64,000 nt of DNA from Sphingosinicella flava (GCF_016025255.1 NZ_CP065592.1:1903122-1967121); one strand, 5' to 3'. Counted from the stretch's first letter, positions 8,496-17,648 are shown. Notes: a model not told the origin generated them from the sequence alone. Numbers and translations are program-made.

Positions 8496-9058
8496 GCTTC
8501 CAGCTCGACGTCCCAATAGAGATAGTCGCGCCAGCTTTGATGCAGATAATTGGGCGGGAAGCGACGGCCGTGATCCTGCAATTGCCAGCTCGTCGGCCGC
8601 ACCGGCGTGCGATAGAGGTGCATGTGCGCTTCCGCCGGCGTGCGCCCGCCCTTGCGCAAATTGCACGGCGCGCAGGCGGCGACGACATTTTCCCAGGTCG
8701 TGCGCCCCCCATAAGCGCGCGGCACGACATGGTCGAAGGTGAGATCCCGGGACGTCCCGCAATATTGGCAGGAGAAGCGGTCGCGCAGGAACAGGTTGAA
8801 CCGCGTAAAAGCGGGAAATTCGGACGGCTTCACATATTGGCGGAGCGCGATCACCGAGGGGATCTTCATCGCCCGGGTCGGGCTGTGCACTTCCCGCTCG
8901 TAGGACGAAACGATATCGACCCGTTCGAGGAACACCGCCTTGACCGCGGTCTGCCACGGCCACAGGCTCAAGGGATAATAACTGAGCGGCGTATAATCGG
9001 CGTTCAGCACCAAAGCTGGGCAGGCTTCGGGATGTCGGATGAGATCGGGATGGTACAT
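8492..9058 (-). CDS. HNH endonuclease family protein
   Basis: A 188-residue protein with a C-terminal HNH domain: FSCQYCGTSRDLTFDHVVPRAYGG, then WENVVAACAPCNLRKGGRTP. Both CxxC pairs, the DH pair and the downstream Asn are intact, so the fold and metal site should be functional. The N-terminal half (ALVLNADYTPLSYYPLSLWPWQTAVKAVFLERVDIV) is the standard lead-in of a widely conserved bacterial HNH family. The start at 9058 was chosen because MYHPDL precedes this conserved block; upstream residues are not family-like. It is convergent with the small HNH gene, overlapping it by four bases. Confidence 0.9.
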   Translation of the reverse strand: MYHPDLIRHPEACPALVLNADYTPLSYYPLSLWPWQTAVKAVFLERVDIVSSYEREVHSPTRAMKIPSVIALRQYVKPSEFPAFTRFNLFLRDRFSCQYCGTSRDLTFDHVVPRAYGGRTTWENVVAACAPCNLRKGGRTPAEAHMHLYRTPVRPTSWQLQDHGRRFPPNYLHQSWRDYLYWDVELEA

Positions 9059-9253
9059 GGCCGGACAACAAGCTCCCGTTTCGCAAGGAAGAACGATCTC
9101 CCGAAACGCCGGCCCCCGGACCTGTCGCACTCAGATAGCGGGAGAATGGGCCTTGGGCAGCCTTCCTCTCCTGTTCGCCACCTTCTTCGCCACGAAAGGT
9201 GACGGGCGCATGACACACCAGCGGCGATTCGCGGTCAAGGGGTGATTTCACGC

Positions 9254-10120
9254 ATGCCGATACCCGTCACCACCCGCTTCGCGCCGAGCCCGACCGGGCG
9301 GCTGCACCTCGGCCACGCTTATTCATGCGTCCTGGCGCATGATTATGCCCGGCAGCGCGGCGGCCGCTTCCTGCTCCGCATCGAGGATATCGATCCCGGC
9401 CGGGCGCGGCCCGAATATGTCGCGGGCATCATCGAAGATTTGCGCTGGCTGGGCCTATCCTGGGACGGTGAGGTCACCTTCCAATCCCGCCGCCTGCCGG
9501 TTTATGCCGAAGCGCTGGAGCGGTTGAAGGCGATGGGGCTCCTCTATCCCTGCTTCTGCACCCGTTCGGAGATCGCCGCCGAGATCGCGGCCAGCGCCGC
9601 CGCGCCGCACGGTCCGGACGGGCCGCTTTATCCGGGCACCTGCCGAAACCTATCGCCGGAAACGCGGCAGCGCCGGTGCGCCGCGGGGCCCCATGCGTGG
9701 CGTCTTGACGTCACATCCGCTCTCGCGCGCACCGGCCCGCTTTACTGGGAAGATGGCGACACCGAGGTTCCGGCCGAGCCGGAGGCGTTCGGGGATGTCG
9801 TCCTCGCCCGCAAGGATGCGCCGACCTCTTATCACCTCGCGGTCACGATCGACGACGCGGCGCAGGGCGTCACCGATGTCGTGCGCGGCCGCGATCTTTA
9901 TGCCGCGACCGATATCCATCGCCTGCTCCAGGCCTTGCTCGGATTGCCGACGCCGCATTATCGCCACCACGATCTGCTGACCGACGGGGAAGGCCGCCGT
10001 CTCGCCAAGCGCAGCGGCGCGCCGACGCTTGCCGGGTTGCGCGATGCGGGCGCTGATCCCGGCGCGCTCGTCGCGGACCTGCGCGCCGGGCGGTTGCCTG
10101 CTGGATATTGCACTGCTTGA
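9254..10120 (+). CDS. gluQRS: Glutamyl-Q tRNA(Asp) synthetase
   Basis: GluQRS is a shortened glutamyl-tRNA synthetase that attaches glutamate to the queuosine base at the wobble position of tRNA-Asp. The 288-residue length lacks an anticodon domain, as expected. RFAPSPTGRLHLGHAYS carries the HIGH-type motif, CFCTRSE with GTCRNLS forms the zinc site, RGRDLYAATDIHR is family specific, and RLAKRSGA is the KMSKS-like loop. The ATG at 9254 has a purine-rich site about ten bases upstream; an in-frame GTG at 9242 is less likely. A palindromic repeat begins directly after the stop. Confidence 0.95.
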   Translation: MPIPVTTRFAPSPTGRLHLGHAYSCVLAHDYARQRGGRFLLRIEDIDPGRARPEYVAGIIEDLRWLGLSWDGEVTFQSRRLPVYAEALERLKAMGLLYPCFCTRSEIAAEIAASAAAPHGPDGPLYPGTCRNLSPETRQRRCAAGPHAWRLDVTSALARTGPLYWEDGDTEVPAEPEAFGDVVLARKDAPTSYHLAVTIDDAAQGVTDVVRGRDLYAATDIHRLLQALLGLPTPHYRHHDLLTDGEGRRLAKRSGAPTLAGLRDAGADPGALVADLRAGRLPAGYCTA

Positions 10121-10193
10121 TTGTGCTCCGGCGAAGGCCGGAGCCCAGCGGCACCGCCTGTATGAACGGGCTCCGGCCTTCGCCGGAGCACAA
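10121..10193. repeat. Palindromic repeat, family A copy 3, perfect arms
   Basis: Two perfectly complementary 26-base arms (10121-10146 and 10168-10193) around a 21-base loop. Core: TGTGCTCCGGCGAAGGCC. It starts at the base after the gluQRS stop. It is the cleanest intact copy in the window and closely matches the copies at 11603 and 43953, which have the same 71-73 base span. Confidence 0.92.
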
Positions 10194-10234
10194 CCCTTCT
10201 TCTCAACCTTTCAATCTGGCTTTAGAGAAAGGCC

Positions 10235-10432
10235 ATGGACACCTTCCTTCTCATCCTCATCATCCTCGTCGCGCTCGCGACATTGGCCGTGCTGGTGCGC
10301 GGCGTCATCGGCATGGCGCAGGGCAAGGATCTGACCGGGCAGCGCAGCCAGGGCCTGATGCGCAAGCGCGTCATGTACCAGGCGGTGGCGATCATCCTCG
10401 TCATCCTGTTCCTGATGATGGCGCGGGGCTGA
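10235..10432 (+). CDS. Small membrane protein with HIG1-like twin-transmembrane domain
   Basis: A 65-residue protein with two predicted membrane helices (residues about 3-24 and 46-62) joined by a short basic loop containing TGQRSQGLMRKRVMYQ. This pattern fits the HIG1/twin-transmembrane family, short inner-membrane proteins found next to cobalamin adenosyltransferase genes in sphingomonads; related eukaryotic proteins associate with respiratory complexes. A GAAAGG ribosome site stands just before the ATG. The adenosyltransferase gene starts nine bases after its stop. Its function here is unknown. Confidence 0.8.
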   Translation: MDTFLLILIILVALATLAVLVRGVIGMAQGKDLTGQRSQGLMRKRVMYQAVAIILVILFLMMARG

Positions 10433-10440
10433 GCGGCCGC

Positions 10441-11001
10441 TTGGTCAAGCTCAACAGGATCTACACGCGCACCGGCGACGCCGGGGACACCGGCCTCGCC
10501 GACGGCTCCCGCATTTCGAAGGCGAGCCCGCTGGTGGCGGCGATCGGCGCGGTCGACGAAGCGAACAGCGCCATCGGAGTCGCGATCGAGGCGGTGGCCG
10601 ACGGGCCGATGCGCGACAGCCTGCGCCTCATCCAGAACGAATTGTTCGACCTCGGCGCCGATCTCGCCACGCCCGGCCCGGATTTTGCGCCGTCCGGGAT
10701 GACGTTGCGCATCACCCCTTCCCAGGTCGAGCGGCTGGAACGCGAGATCGACGCGATGAACGAAGGTCTTGAGCCCTTGCGCAGTTTCATCCTGCCGGGC
10801 GGAAGCGGCGGCGCGGCGGCGCTTCACCTCGCCCGCGCCATCGTCCGCCGGGCGGAACGCGACGGGATCGCCGCCGGGGACGTCAATCCCGCCGCGCTCA
10901 CCTATCTCAACCGCCTGTCCGATCATCTGTTCGTGATGGCCCGCGCCGCGGCGACGGGGTCGGGCGGCGAGATCCTCTGGCGCCCCGGGGCCACCCGCTG
11001 A
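10441..11001 (+). CDS. PduO-type cob(I)yrinic acid a,c-diamide adenosyltransferase
   Basis: The enzyme transfers adenosyl from ATP to corrinoid to make the B12 coenzyme. The 187-residue product begins VKLNRIYTRTGDAGDTGL, the ATP-binding loop of the PduO class, and contains ARAIVRRAERD with the conserved catalytic Arg and NRLSDHLFVMAR near the end. The best start is TTG at 10441, because VKLNRIYTRTGD is the natural N-terminus and no ATG lies near it. The preceding small membrane gene is probably co-transcribed. A gene symbol is withheld, as cobO, pduO and mmaB usage varies. Confidence 0.93.
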   Translation: MVKLNRIYTRTGDAGDTGLADGSRISKASPLVAAIGAVDEANSAIGVAIEAVADGPMRDSLRLIQNELFDLGADLATPGPDFAPSGMTLRITPSQVERLEREIDAMNEGLEPLRSFILPGGSGGAAALHLARAIVRRAERDGIAAGDVNPAALTYLNRLSDHLFVMARAAATGSGGEILWRPGATR

Positions 11002-11087
11002 ACGAACGCTTCGCTTCCGAAACGGGTCCGGAACATTCGGGCTGCCCGCGCGTCTTTCGTGCGACTAGGAATGGCTGAAGGACGGCC

Positions 11088-12398
11088 ATGGCGACCCATC
11101 CGCGCACGCATTTCGAAAACGACCGGCTGAGCGGCGATTTCGGCGCCACCCGCGCCCTCTCCAGCGCCATTGCCGCGCCCTTGTCGGATGCCGACGCGAC
11201 GATCCAGCCGATGCCGGACGCGTCGCCCGCCAAATGGCATCTCGCCCACACGACCTGGTTCTTCGAAACCTTCGTGCTGCGCGACCATGTGCCTGGCTAT
11301 CGCGTGTTCGACGCGCGGTGGCCGTTTCTGTTCAACAGCTATTATAATGGCGAGGGCGACCGCCATGCCCGCCCGCGCCGGGGCATGCTGAGCCGCCCGG
11401 CGCTGGACGAAGTGCTGGCCTATCGCGACCATGTCGATGCCGCGCTCGCCGGTGCGCTCCCTGATCTCCCTTCCGAGGCCCTGATACTCGTTGAGCTCGG
11501 CATCCATCACGAGCAGCAGCATCAGGAATTGATGCTGATGGACATGAAGGCGGCCTTCGCTGAAAATCCGCTGGCGCCGGCGATGTGGCCGGCATCTCCA
11601 CAGTGTTCCGGCGAAGGCCGGAACCCAGTCTCACAAGACGGCGCCGCTGGGCTCCGGCCTTCGCCGGAGCACATCAACTGGATCGAGGGGCGGAGCGGCC
11701 TCGCCCATATCGGCCATGACGGGCGCGGCTTCGCCTTCGATTGCGAAGGGCCGCGCCATCCGCTCTTGCTCGCGCACCACGCTCTCGCCGACCGGCTGGT
11801 GACGAATGGCGAGTGGCAGGATTTCATGGCCGACGGGGGCTATGCGCGCTCCGAATATTGGCTGTCCGACGGCTGGGCATGGGTCCAGGCGGAAGGGGCA
11901 GCCGCGCCGCTTTACTGGCGGGAGGGGGCAGGGGGCTGGCAGCGCTTCGGCCTCGACGGGCTGCAGCCCGTCGATCCCGCCGAGCCGGTCTGCCACATTT
12001 CTTATTACGAGGCGGACGCTTATGCGCGCTGGGCGGGCGCCCGCCTGCCGACCGAAGGGGAATGGGAAGCGGCGGCCGCGACCCTCGATCCGGGCGCTGG
12101 CAATCAGCTCGACGCCGCAGGGCCCGTCCGGCCGCTGGCCGCCACGGGCTCCGGCTTGCGCCAGATGTTCGGCGACGTCTGGGAATGGACGATGAGCGCC
12201 TATCTCCCCTATCCGGGCTTCAAGCCCGCCGAAGGCACGGTCGGCGAATATAACGGCAAGTTCATGTGCGGGCAGTTCGTGCTGAAAGGCGCGAGCTGCG
12301 CCACGCCGCGCGGCCACAGCCGGGCCAGCTACCGCAATTTCTTCTATCCCCACCAGCGCTGGATGTTTTCCGGCCTGCGCCTCGCGAAAAGCCTATGA
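11088..12398 (+). CDS. egtB: Ergothioneine biosynthesis sulfoxide synthase EgtB
   Basis: EgtB is a non-haem iron enzyme that joins hercynine to a thiol donor using oxygen. The N-terminal DinB-like part has His51 in KWHLAHTTWFFE and the HHEQQHQE block (His141, His145), giving the three-His iron site. The C-terminal FGE-sulfatase-like domain shows LPTEGEWEAAA, GDVWEWTMSAY and the end block SYRNFFYPHQRWMFSGLRLA. Residues of about 171-196 are encoded by an in-frame palindromic repeat (11603-11673) between the two domains. egtD overlaps the stop by four bases, forming an egtBD operon. Confidence 0.96.
   Translation: MATHPRTHFENDRLSGDFGATRALSSAIAAPLSDADATIQPMPDASPAKWHLAHTTWFFETFVLRDHVPGYRVFDARWPFLFNSYYNGEGDRHARPRRGMLSRPALDEVLAYRDHVDAALAGALPDLPSEALILVELGIHHEQQHQELMLMDMKAAFAENPLAPAMWPASPQCSGEGRNPVSQDGAAGLRPSPEHINWIEGRSGLAHIGHDGRGFAFDCEGPRHPLLLAHHALADRLVTNGEWQDFMADGGYARSEYWLSDGWAWVQAEGAAAPLYWREGAGGWQRFGLDGLQPVDPAEPVCHISYYEADAYARWAGARLPTEGEWEAAAATLDPGAGNQLDAAGPVRPLAATGSGLRQMFGDVWEWTMSAYLPYPGFKPAEGTVGEYNGKFMCGQFVLKGASCATPRGHSRASYRNFFYPHQRWMFSGLRLAKSL
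11603..11673. repeat. Palindromic repeat, family A, in frame inside egtB
   Basis: Arms GTGTTCCGGCGAAGGCCGG (from 11603) and CTCCGGCCTTCGCCGGAGCAC (to 11672) flank a loop of about 18 bases. The element is almost the same as the intergenic copy at 10121. It encodes about 25 residues between the iron-binding and FGE-like domains of EgtB and contains no stop in the egtB frame. Confidence 0.9.
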
Positions 12399-13363
12399 TG
12401 GACGCGGCCCGCGCCTCGGTCGACGCCGATCCGGCATTCCGCGCCGACGTGCTGGCGGGCCTTGCGGCGCCGGTCAGAGCGGTGCCCGCGCGCTGGCTCT
12501 ATGACCGCGCCGGATCGGAATGGTTCGAAAGGATCACCGGGCTTCCCGAATATTATCCGACACGGACGGAAGTCGCTTTGCTGAAGCGCCATTGCCCGGA
12601 CATCGCGGCGGTGACGGGCACGGGCGGCGCGGTGATCGAATTCGGCTCCGGTTCCTCGACCAAGACGCCGATCCTGCTGAACTGCGTCCACCCGGCGGCG
12701 TATGTGCCGATCGACATTTCGGGCGACTTCCTCCGCGATGCGGCGGCGAGCTTGCAGGAAGCGTTTCCGGCGCTCCCCATCCATCCCGTGGAAGCCGATT
12801 TCATGAAGCCGATCCAGCTTCCGCGGGACGTCGCGACCCTTCCCAAGCTCGGCTTCTTTCCCGGCTCCACCATCGGCAACATGGTGCCGCGCACCGCCGT
12901 CGACCTGCTCCGCGCGATGAAGGACACGCTTGGCGACGGCGCCTTCCTGCTGATCGGCATGGACCGGATCAAGGACGTATCGATCCTCATTCCGGCCTAT
13001 GACGATGCGCAAGGCGTGACGGCCGCGTTCAACCTCAACCTTCTCCACCGCATCAATCGCGAGCTCAAAGGCACGATTCCGGTCGGCGCCTTCCGCCACC
13101 GCGCGCTGTGGAACGACGGCAAGGCGCGGATCGAGATGCATCTCGAAGCGCTGGAGGATGTCGACTTCACCGTCGAAGGCCGGCCCTTTGCGATGACGAA
13201 GGGCGAGACGATCCACACGGAGAACAGCCACAAATATGGCCCCCGCGACGCGCGCCTGCTCCTCCACGCCGCCGGATGGGGCGTGCGCGCCGAATATACG
13301 GACGAAAAGGACCAATTCGCCCTCCTCCTCGCCGAAGCCGAACCGCCCCGCTTCGCGCCGTGA
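12395..13363 (+). CDS. egtD: L-histidine N-alpha-methyltransferase EgtD
   Basis: EgtD trimethylates histidine to hercynine, the first step of ergothioneine synthesis. The 322-residue product shows the lead-in LPARWLYDRAGSEWFERITGLPEYYPTRTE (as separate family blocks), the SAM motif EFGSGSSTKTP, GFFPGSTIGN and the C-terminal IHTENSHKYG, all family markers. The ATG overlaps the egtB stop (ATGA), so the two are translated together. The final part EYTDEKDQFALLLAEA ends the SAM domain normally. Confidence 0.96.
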   Translation: MMDAARASVDADPAFRADVLAGLAAPVRAVPARWLYDRAGSEWFERITGLPEYYPTRTEVALLKRHCPDIAAVTGTGGAVIEFGSGSSTKTPILLNCVHPAAYVPIDISGDFLRDAAASLQEAFPALPIHPVEADFMKPIQLPRDVATLPKLGFFPGSTIGNMVPRTAVDLLRAMKDTLGDGAFLLIGMDRIKDVSILIPAYDDAQGVTAAFNLNLLHRINRELKGTIPVGAFRHRALWNDGKARIEMHLEALEDVDFTVEGRPFAMTKGETIHTENSHKYGPRDARLLLHAAGWGVRAEYTDEKDQFALLLAEAEPPRFAP

Positions 13364-13471
13364 TCCGCAGGAGCGGAAACATTTTCCTACTCGGCATCGA
13401 TCTGTCATCAGCGGGGGATGACCGCTCATTCCCGTCGCGAAGCCGCCGTTGACAGCGCAAGATTGCATGTC

Positions 13472-13573
13472 GTGAAAACGCGCCACGCCCTCAATTTCAT
13501 CAACTTCGCCTCGAAGCGGGCGGGCGCCATTGCCCCTTCACCGGCGGATGGCTACATGCGTAACGAACCTTAG
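13472..13573 (+). CDS. Possible 33-residue leader peptide upstream of yggT
   Basis: A GTG-started mini-ORF reads MKTRHALNFINFASKRAG followed by 15 more residues and stops at a TAG that overlaps the start of the yggT ribosome site. It shares the block H-x-x-x-F-I-N-F-x-S-K-R with a 43-residue mini-ORF placed directly before sufD (37004-37135 on the other strand); at the DNA level 26 of 28 bases match. I do not recognise the peptide. It may be a real small protein, a leader that couples to yggT, or a remnant of a repeated element. Confidence 0.3.
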   Translation: MKTRHALNFINFASKRAGAIAPSPADGYMRNEP

Positions 13574-13586
13574 GGGCGGAGAAACC

Positions 13587-13880
13587 ATGCTGTTCGCGAT
13601 CTACGATATCATCAACCTGCTGCTGACCGTCCTCACCTGGATCATCATCATCCAGGCGATCCTCAGCTGGCTCGTCGCCTTCAACGTGGTGAACACCGGC
13701 AACGGCTTCGTCGCCCAGTTCCTGACCGCGCTCGACCGGATCACCGAGCCGCTCTACCGGCCGGTGCGGCGCCTGCTGCCCGACTTCGGCGGCATCGATT
13801 TCTCGCCGCTCGTCGTGCTGCTGATCATCGCCGCGATCCGCATCCTGCTGCGCGGCCTCCTCTTCGACATCGCCTACTGA
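13587..13880 (+). CDS. YggT family membrane protein
   Basis: A 97-residue inner-membrane protein with two hydrophobic regions (residues about 3-28 and 70-92) and the family block [27 protein letters not shown] in the middle. YggT proteins have been linked to cell-envelope and osmotic stress, but a molecular function is not settled. The ATG at 13587 was chosen for its GGAG site seven bases upstream and because the protein then begins at the first membrane helix. folD begins five bases after the stop. Confidence 0.9.
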   Translation: MLFAIYDIINLLLTVLTWIIIIQAILSWLVAFNVVNTGNGFVAQFLTALDRITEPLYRPVRRLLPDFGGIDFSPLVVLLIIAAIRILLRGLLFDIAY

Positions 13881-13884
13881 TCCG

Positions 13885-14772
13885 ATGGGCGCGGCGGTCA
13901 TCGACGGCAAGGCGTTCGCCGATACCCTGCGGGGCAAGGTCGGCGCGGCCGTTGCGGCCTTCCGCGAACAGACCGGCCGCGCGCCGGGCCTCGCCGTCGT
14001 GCTGGTCGGCGAGGATCCGGCAAGCCAGGTCTATGTCCGCTCGAAGCACAAGGCGACAGTCGCCGCCGGCATGGAGAGTTTCGAGCATCGCCTGCCCGCC
14101 ACTGCCGCGCAGGACGCCCTGATCGCACTCGTCGAGCGCCTCAATGCCGACGAGGCGGTGGACGGCATCCTCGTTCAACTCCCGCTGCCCAGGCATATGG
14201 ACGAAAAAGCGGTGATCGCCGCCATCGATCCGGCCAAGGATGTGGACGGCTTCCATGTCATCAATTCCGGCAAGCTCGCCGTTGGCGAAGAGGCGCTCGT
14301 GCCCTGCACGCCCCTCGGCTGCCTGATGCTGCTGAAGGACCGCCTCGGCGACCTCTCCGGCCTCGAGGCGGTGGTGATCGGCCGGTCGAACATCGTCGGC
14401 AAGCCGATGGCGCAATTGCTCCTCCAGGAAAGCTGCACCGTCACGATCGCCCACAGCCGCACCCGTGACCTGTCCTCCGTCGTGCGGCGGGGCGACATCG
14501 TCGTCGCCGCCGTCGGGCGCCCGGAAATGGTGAAGGGCGACTGGCTGAAACCCGGCGCCACGGTGATCGACGTCGGCATCAACCGCGTGCCGGGCGAAGA
14601 GGGCAAGAGCCGCCTCGTCGGCGACGTCGATTATGCGGGCGCGGCGGCGGTCGCGGGCGCGATCACGCCGGTGCCGGGCGGCGTCGGTCCGATGACCATC
14701 GCCGTCCTCCTCCGCAACACGCTCGTCGCCGCGTCCCGCCGCGCCGGCCTAGGGGCGCCGGAGGGATTGTGA
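13885..14772 (+). CDS. folD: Bifunctional methylenetetrahydrofolate dehydrogenase/cyclohydrolase
   Basis: FolD interconverts 5,10-methylene-, methenyl- and 10-formyl-tetrahydrofolate using NADP. The 295-residue product has the catalytic Lys54 and Tyr50 in VYVRSKHKA, the [11 protein letters not shown] block, the NADP-binding [14 protein letters not shown], and the C-terminal [15 protein letters not shown]. Length and motifs are complete. The stop overlaps the GTG start of marC (GTGA), indicating coupled translation. Confidence 0.97.
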   Translation: MGAAVIDGKAFADTLRGKVGAAVAAFREQTGRAPGLAVVLVGEDPASQVYVRSKHKATVAAGMESFEHRLPATAAQDALIALVERLNADEAVDGILVQLPLPRHMDEKAVIAAIDPAKDVDGFHVINSGKLAVGEEALVPCTPLGCLMLLKDRLGDLSGLEAVVIGRSNIVGKPMAQLLLQESCTVTIAHSRTRDLSSVVRRGDIVVAAVGRPEMVKGDWLKPGATVIDVGINRVPGEEGKSRLVGDVDYAGAAAVAGAITPVPGGVGPMTIAVLLRNTLVAASRRAGLGAPEGL

Positions 14773-15392
14773 TCGACCTCTTCGTCTCGGCCTTCGTCAC
14801 CTTTTTCGTGATCATCGATCCGCCGGGCTGCGCGCCGATCTTCGCCAGCCTGACGAACGGAACGGCGCCCGCGCATCGCCGCGCCATGGCGATCCGGTCG
14901 GTGTCCATCGCGGCGGGCATCCTTCTGTTCTTCGGGCTGCTCGGCGAAAAATTGCTCGGTGCGCTCGGCATCAGCCTCGCCGCCTTTCGCATTGCGGGCG
15001 GGATCATGCTGTTCCTGATCGCACTCGAAATGGTGTTCGAAAAGCGCACCCAGCGCCGCGAAAGCCGCGCCCAGGAAATCAGCGCCACGCCGGAAGCGGA
15101 GGATATTTCCGTCTTCCCGATGGCGATCCCGATGATCGCCGGACCCGGTTCCATTGCTTCGATCATGCTGCTCATGGCGCGCTCGGACGGCCCGCAGGAA
15201 TCGGCTATCGTGCTGGGCGCCCTGGCGGCGATTCTGGTGCTGACGCTCGTCGCGCTGCTGCTCGCCGGGCCGCTGATGCGGCTCGTCGGCCAGAAGGTCG
15301 AGGCGATGATCACCCGCATCCTTGGCGTCATCCTCGCCGCGCTCGCCGCCCAGTTCGTGATCGACGGCATTTCGGTCAGCTTCCAGGTTTGA
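14769..15392 (+). CDS. MarC family integral membrane protein
   Basis: A 207-residue protein with six predicted membrane helices. [41 protein letters not shown] and [20 protein letters not shown] are characteristic of the MarC/UPF0056 family, whose transport substrate is unknown. The start is GTG at 14769, inside the folD stop, because the next residues [17 protein letters not shown] are the natural first helix. The 3' end overlaps the opposite-strand membrane glycosyltransferase-like gene by 17 bases. Confidence 0.92.
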   Translation: MIDLFVSAFVTFFVIIDPPGCAPIFASLTNGTAPAHRRAMAIRSVSIAAGILLFFGLLGEKLLGALGISLAAFRIAGGIMLFLIALEMVFEKRTQRRESRAQEISATPEAEDISVFPMAIPMIAGPGSIASIMLLMARSDGPQESAIVLGALAAILVLTLVALLLAGPLMRLVGQKVEAMITRILGVILAALAAQFVIDGISVSFQV

Positions 15393-17157
15393 CCACCCGC
15401 CACATCTTGTAAGGATTGTCCTTCGGCAGCGGAACGGGCTGCAGCCACCCCGGCACCTCGCCCGCCGCGAGCTGGGCGTAGAATCCCTTCGGCGCCTGGT
15501 TCTTGTAGATGGTCGATTCGGAAAGGTTGGGGCAGATCAGCACATAATCGATGCCGCGCCGGGCGACGGTGGCCCGGGCATTCGCCGCGCTTCCGCGAAA
15601 GGCGCGCTGGACGTCGAGAATGGCCTCCGCATTGCGGTGATAGGGGCCCGCGACCGCATCGTGATGGGTCATCGTGATGAGGCGGGGCCCAAGGTCGACG
15701 AAGGTCAGCACATAGCCCCTCGGCTGCCGCGCGATGGGTCTTAGCGCGGCGATGGAGGGACAACGGGTGTTGGCGGCACCAACGGCGCGGCGCATGGGCC
15801 CCGGCTTTTCGGCGAAGCGGGATGCGATCCATTGCGGCCCCACGCCGGTGATCAGGGCGAACAGCAGGGCGACGCCGGCCAGCCGGACCGCCACGCTTGC
15901 GCGGCGGCGGAGGAGCGGCACCAGGATCCAGGCCAAGGCCGCCGCGCCGGGCACGGCGAGCAGCTGGGCCGCCGCCGCCGCGCGGGTCTGCCAGAGCAGC
16001 AGCGCCGCGGCGACGAGGGCGAGTGCGGCCAGCGCCGCCCAGCGTGTCAGGCGCCGCCCATCCCGCCGCGTCCGCCACAGCATCATCGCGTAGCCGATGA
16101 GGCCCATCAGGGGCAGGGTCGTCATCATGACGATGGTCTGAAGGTTGTGGGTGTAGACCGGCCGCGCCTCCTTCACATTGTCGAGCCACAGGCGCTGCAG
16201 TTCCGGCGGCACGCCCTCCAACCGGCCCAGGCAGTCCGGCCAGGCGAGCGCGAAGCCCGCGGCGAGCGCGGCCCCGCCAAGCGCGGCAAGGCCGAGCCTT
16301 TGCAGGGCCCCGCCGCGCACGAACAGCCCGAGCAGGACGGACAGGGCGCCCGCCGCGCTCATCGCCGACAGCCAGACCGGCGAAAGCGCGTCGCAGACCG
16401 GCAACCGGTTGGCATGGGACGCGAACAGCAGATAGCCGAGCGCCGTCCCCGTCGCGAGGCTGGCGCCATAAGCGGCGAGCCGCCGCGCCTCGCCGCCGTC
16501 GCGCACCCACATCAGGCCGATCGCGGCGCCGGCGAGGGCGAGGTAGAGCAGCATTTCAAGGCCGACCGCGAGCGACAGGGCGGTGGCGATGCCGACCGTC
16601 AGCCCGCCCCGCGCCCGCCGATCGTCGGCCAGGCCGAGCATGACGAGGCTGAGAAAGGCGAGCTGCCAGCCATGGTGATCGACGCGCAAGGGCATCCACA
16701 TGCCGCGCACGGAAGCGGCGCAGAACAGGATGGCGATGCCGAGCGCGAAGGCGGGTGGCGACAACAGGCGCCGCGCCAGGATGGCGATGGCAGTCATCGT
16801 GACGGCCATCGGCAAGAACGGGGCAAGCGACAGCGCCGCTTTTTCCGCCATCGCCCCGCCGAAAAAGGGCTTCAGCAGCAGGATGAGGCCGGCGATCGGC
16901 AGGTCGGGTATGCGCGACCAGTGGATATTGGCGCCGTAAGGCGGGTCCATCCGATATTGGCGCAGGTCGAACCAGCCCTGCCCGGCGAGCCAGGCGCGCA
17001 CCTGCATGATCCGCATGTGATCGTCGGTGTCGACCGGCGCGAATCCCTGGATGAGCGCCCAGCGCTGATAGAGGAGCCAGGCCGCCACCAAGATGAAGGC
17101 AAGAGCCGTCAGCCAGCGCCAGTGCCGCCCCGCCCAGCCTTCGATCCCATCCGCCAT
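15376..17157 (-). CDS. Polytopic membrane protein resembling GT-C glycosyltransferases
   Basis: A 593-residue protein with about 11-12 hydrophobic segments and a soluble C-terminal part (from about residue 470). After the first helix, the loop carries DTDDHMRIMQVRAWLAGQ, an acidic motif in the position where GT-C enzymes such as STT3 and PMT hold their catalytic Asp pair. Later residues HHDAVAGPYHRN and YVLICPNLSE suggest the periplasmic tail domain. I infer a lipid-linked sugar transferase. The gene diverges from gtrA (62-base gap), consistent with a shared glycosylation locus. Related proteins are sometimes mislabelled as AcrB-like. Confidence 0.75.
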   Translation of the reverse strand: MADGIEGWAGRHWRWLTALAFILVAAWLLYQRWALIQGFAPVDTDDHMRIMQVRAWLAGQGWFDLRQYRMDPPYGANIHWSRIPDLPIAGLILLLKPFFGGAMAEKAALSLAPFLPMAVTMTAIAILARRLLSPPAFALGIAILFCAASVRGMWMPLRVDHHGWQLAFLSLVMLGLADDRRARGGLTVGIATALSLAVGLEMLLYLALAGAAIGLMWVRDGGEARRLAAYGASLATGTALGYLLFASHANRLPVCDALSPVWLSAMSAAGALSVLLGLFVRGGALQRLGLAALGGAALAAGFALAWPDCLGRLEGVPPELQRLWLDNVKEARPVYTHNLQTIVMMTTLPLMGLIGYAMMLWRTRRDGRRLTRWAALAALALVAAALLLWQTRAAAAAQLLAVPGAAALAWILVPLLRRRASVAVRLAGVALLFALITGVGPQWIASRFAEKPGPMRRAVGAANTRCPSIAALRPIARQPRGYVLTFVDLGPRLITMTHHDAVAGPYHRNAEAILDVQRAFRGSAANARATVARRGIDYVLICPNLSESTIYKNQAPKGFYAQLAAGEVPGWLQPVPLPKDNPYKMWRVVKPGS

Positions 17158-17219
17158 CGCAGCCCCTTTGCTCTTCCCAAGTGCCTATAGGGCCATTAGT
17201 CGCTGAAGGGTAAAGGGCA

Positions 17220-17648
17220 ATGCGCGACGGAAGAATGGATATCACCCGAAAAGACAGCGAAGCTCAGGCATTGCTGATGCAGTTCATCCGGTTCGGTATG
17301 ACCGGCGGGTTCGTAACCCTGCTCGGCATCGGCGTTTATCTGCTCGCCGCGATGCAATTCGATGTGCTGCCCTTCGTTGCTAATGTGCTGGCCTATGCGG
17401 TGGCGGTGACGACCGGCTACGTCCTCCACAGCCGCTTCAGCTTCAGGGGGCATGGGCGCCGCGACAATGCGGTGCGGACGACCGGCCGCTTCTTCATCGT
17501 GTCGATGGTGAGCCTGGCCTTGAACAGCCTGTTCGTCTGGGTGCTGACCGGACCCTTGGGCGGACCCGATTGGTGGCCGACCATCCCGATGCTGTTCGTG
17601 ACGCCGCTCGTTACCTTTTCCTTGAACCGTCATTGGGTCTTCGCCTGA
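17220..17648 (+). CDS. GtrA family membrane protein (probable lipid-linked sugar flippase)
   Basis: A 142-residue protein with four membrane helices. FIRFGMTGGFVTLLGIGVYLL, the conserved TTGYVLHSRFSFRG after the second helix and FSLNRHWVFA at the end are GtrA family signatures. GtrA proteins are thought to flip undecaprenyl-phosphate-glucose or similar carriers across the inner membrane. A GtrB-like transferase lies at 18310-19335. The next gene starts within the stop codon (TGATG). An alternative start is the ATG at 17235. Confidence 0.92.
   Translation: MRDGRMDITRKDSEAQALLMQFIRFGMTGGFVTLLGIGVYLLAAMQFDVLPFVANVLAYAVAVTTGYVLHSRFSFRGHGRRDNAVRTTGRFFIVSMVSLALNSLFVWVLTGPLGGPDWWPTIPMLFVTPLVTFSLNRHWVFA

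Noticed and set aside
10121-10193. Palindromic repeat as an intrinsic terminator of gluQRS
   Set aside because: No T-tract follows on either strand; related copies lie inside coding sequences that must be transcribed through.
15832-17190. 452-codon plus-strand frame antisense to the GT-C-like gene
   Set aside because: Very Arg/Gln/Pro-rich with no hydrophobic core; mirror image of a genuine membrane protein gene.
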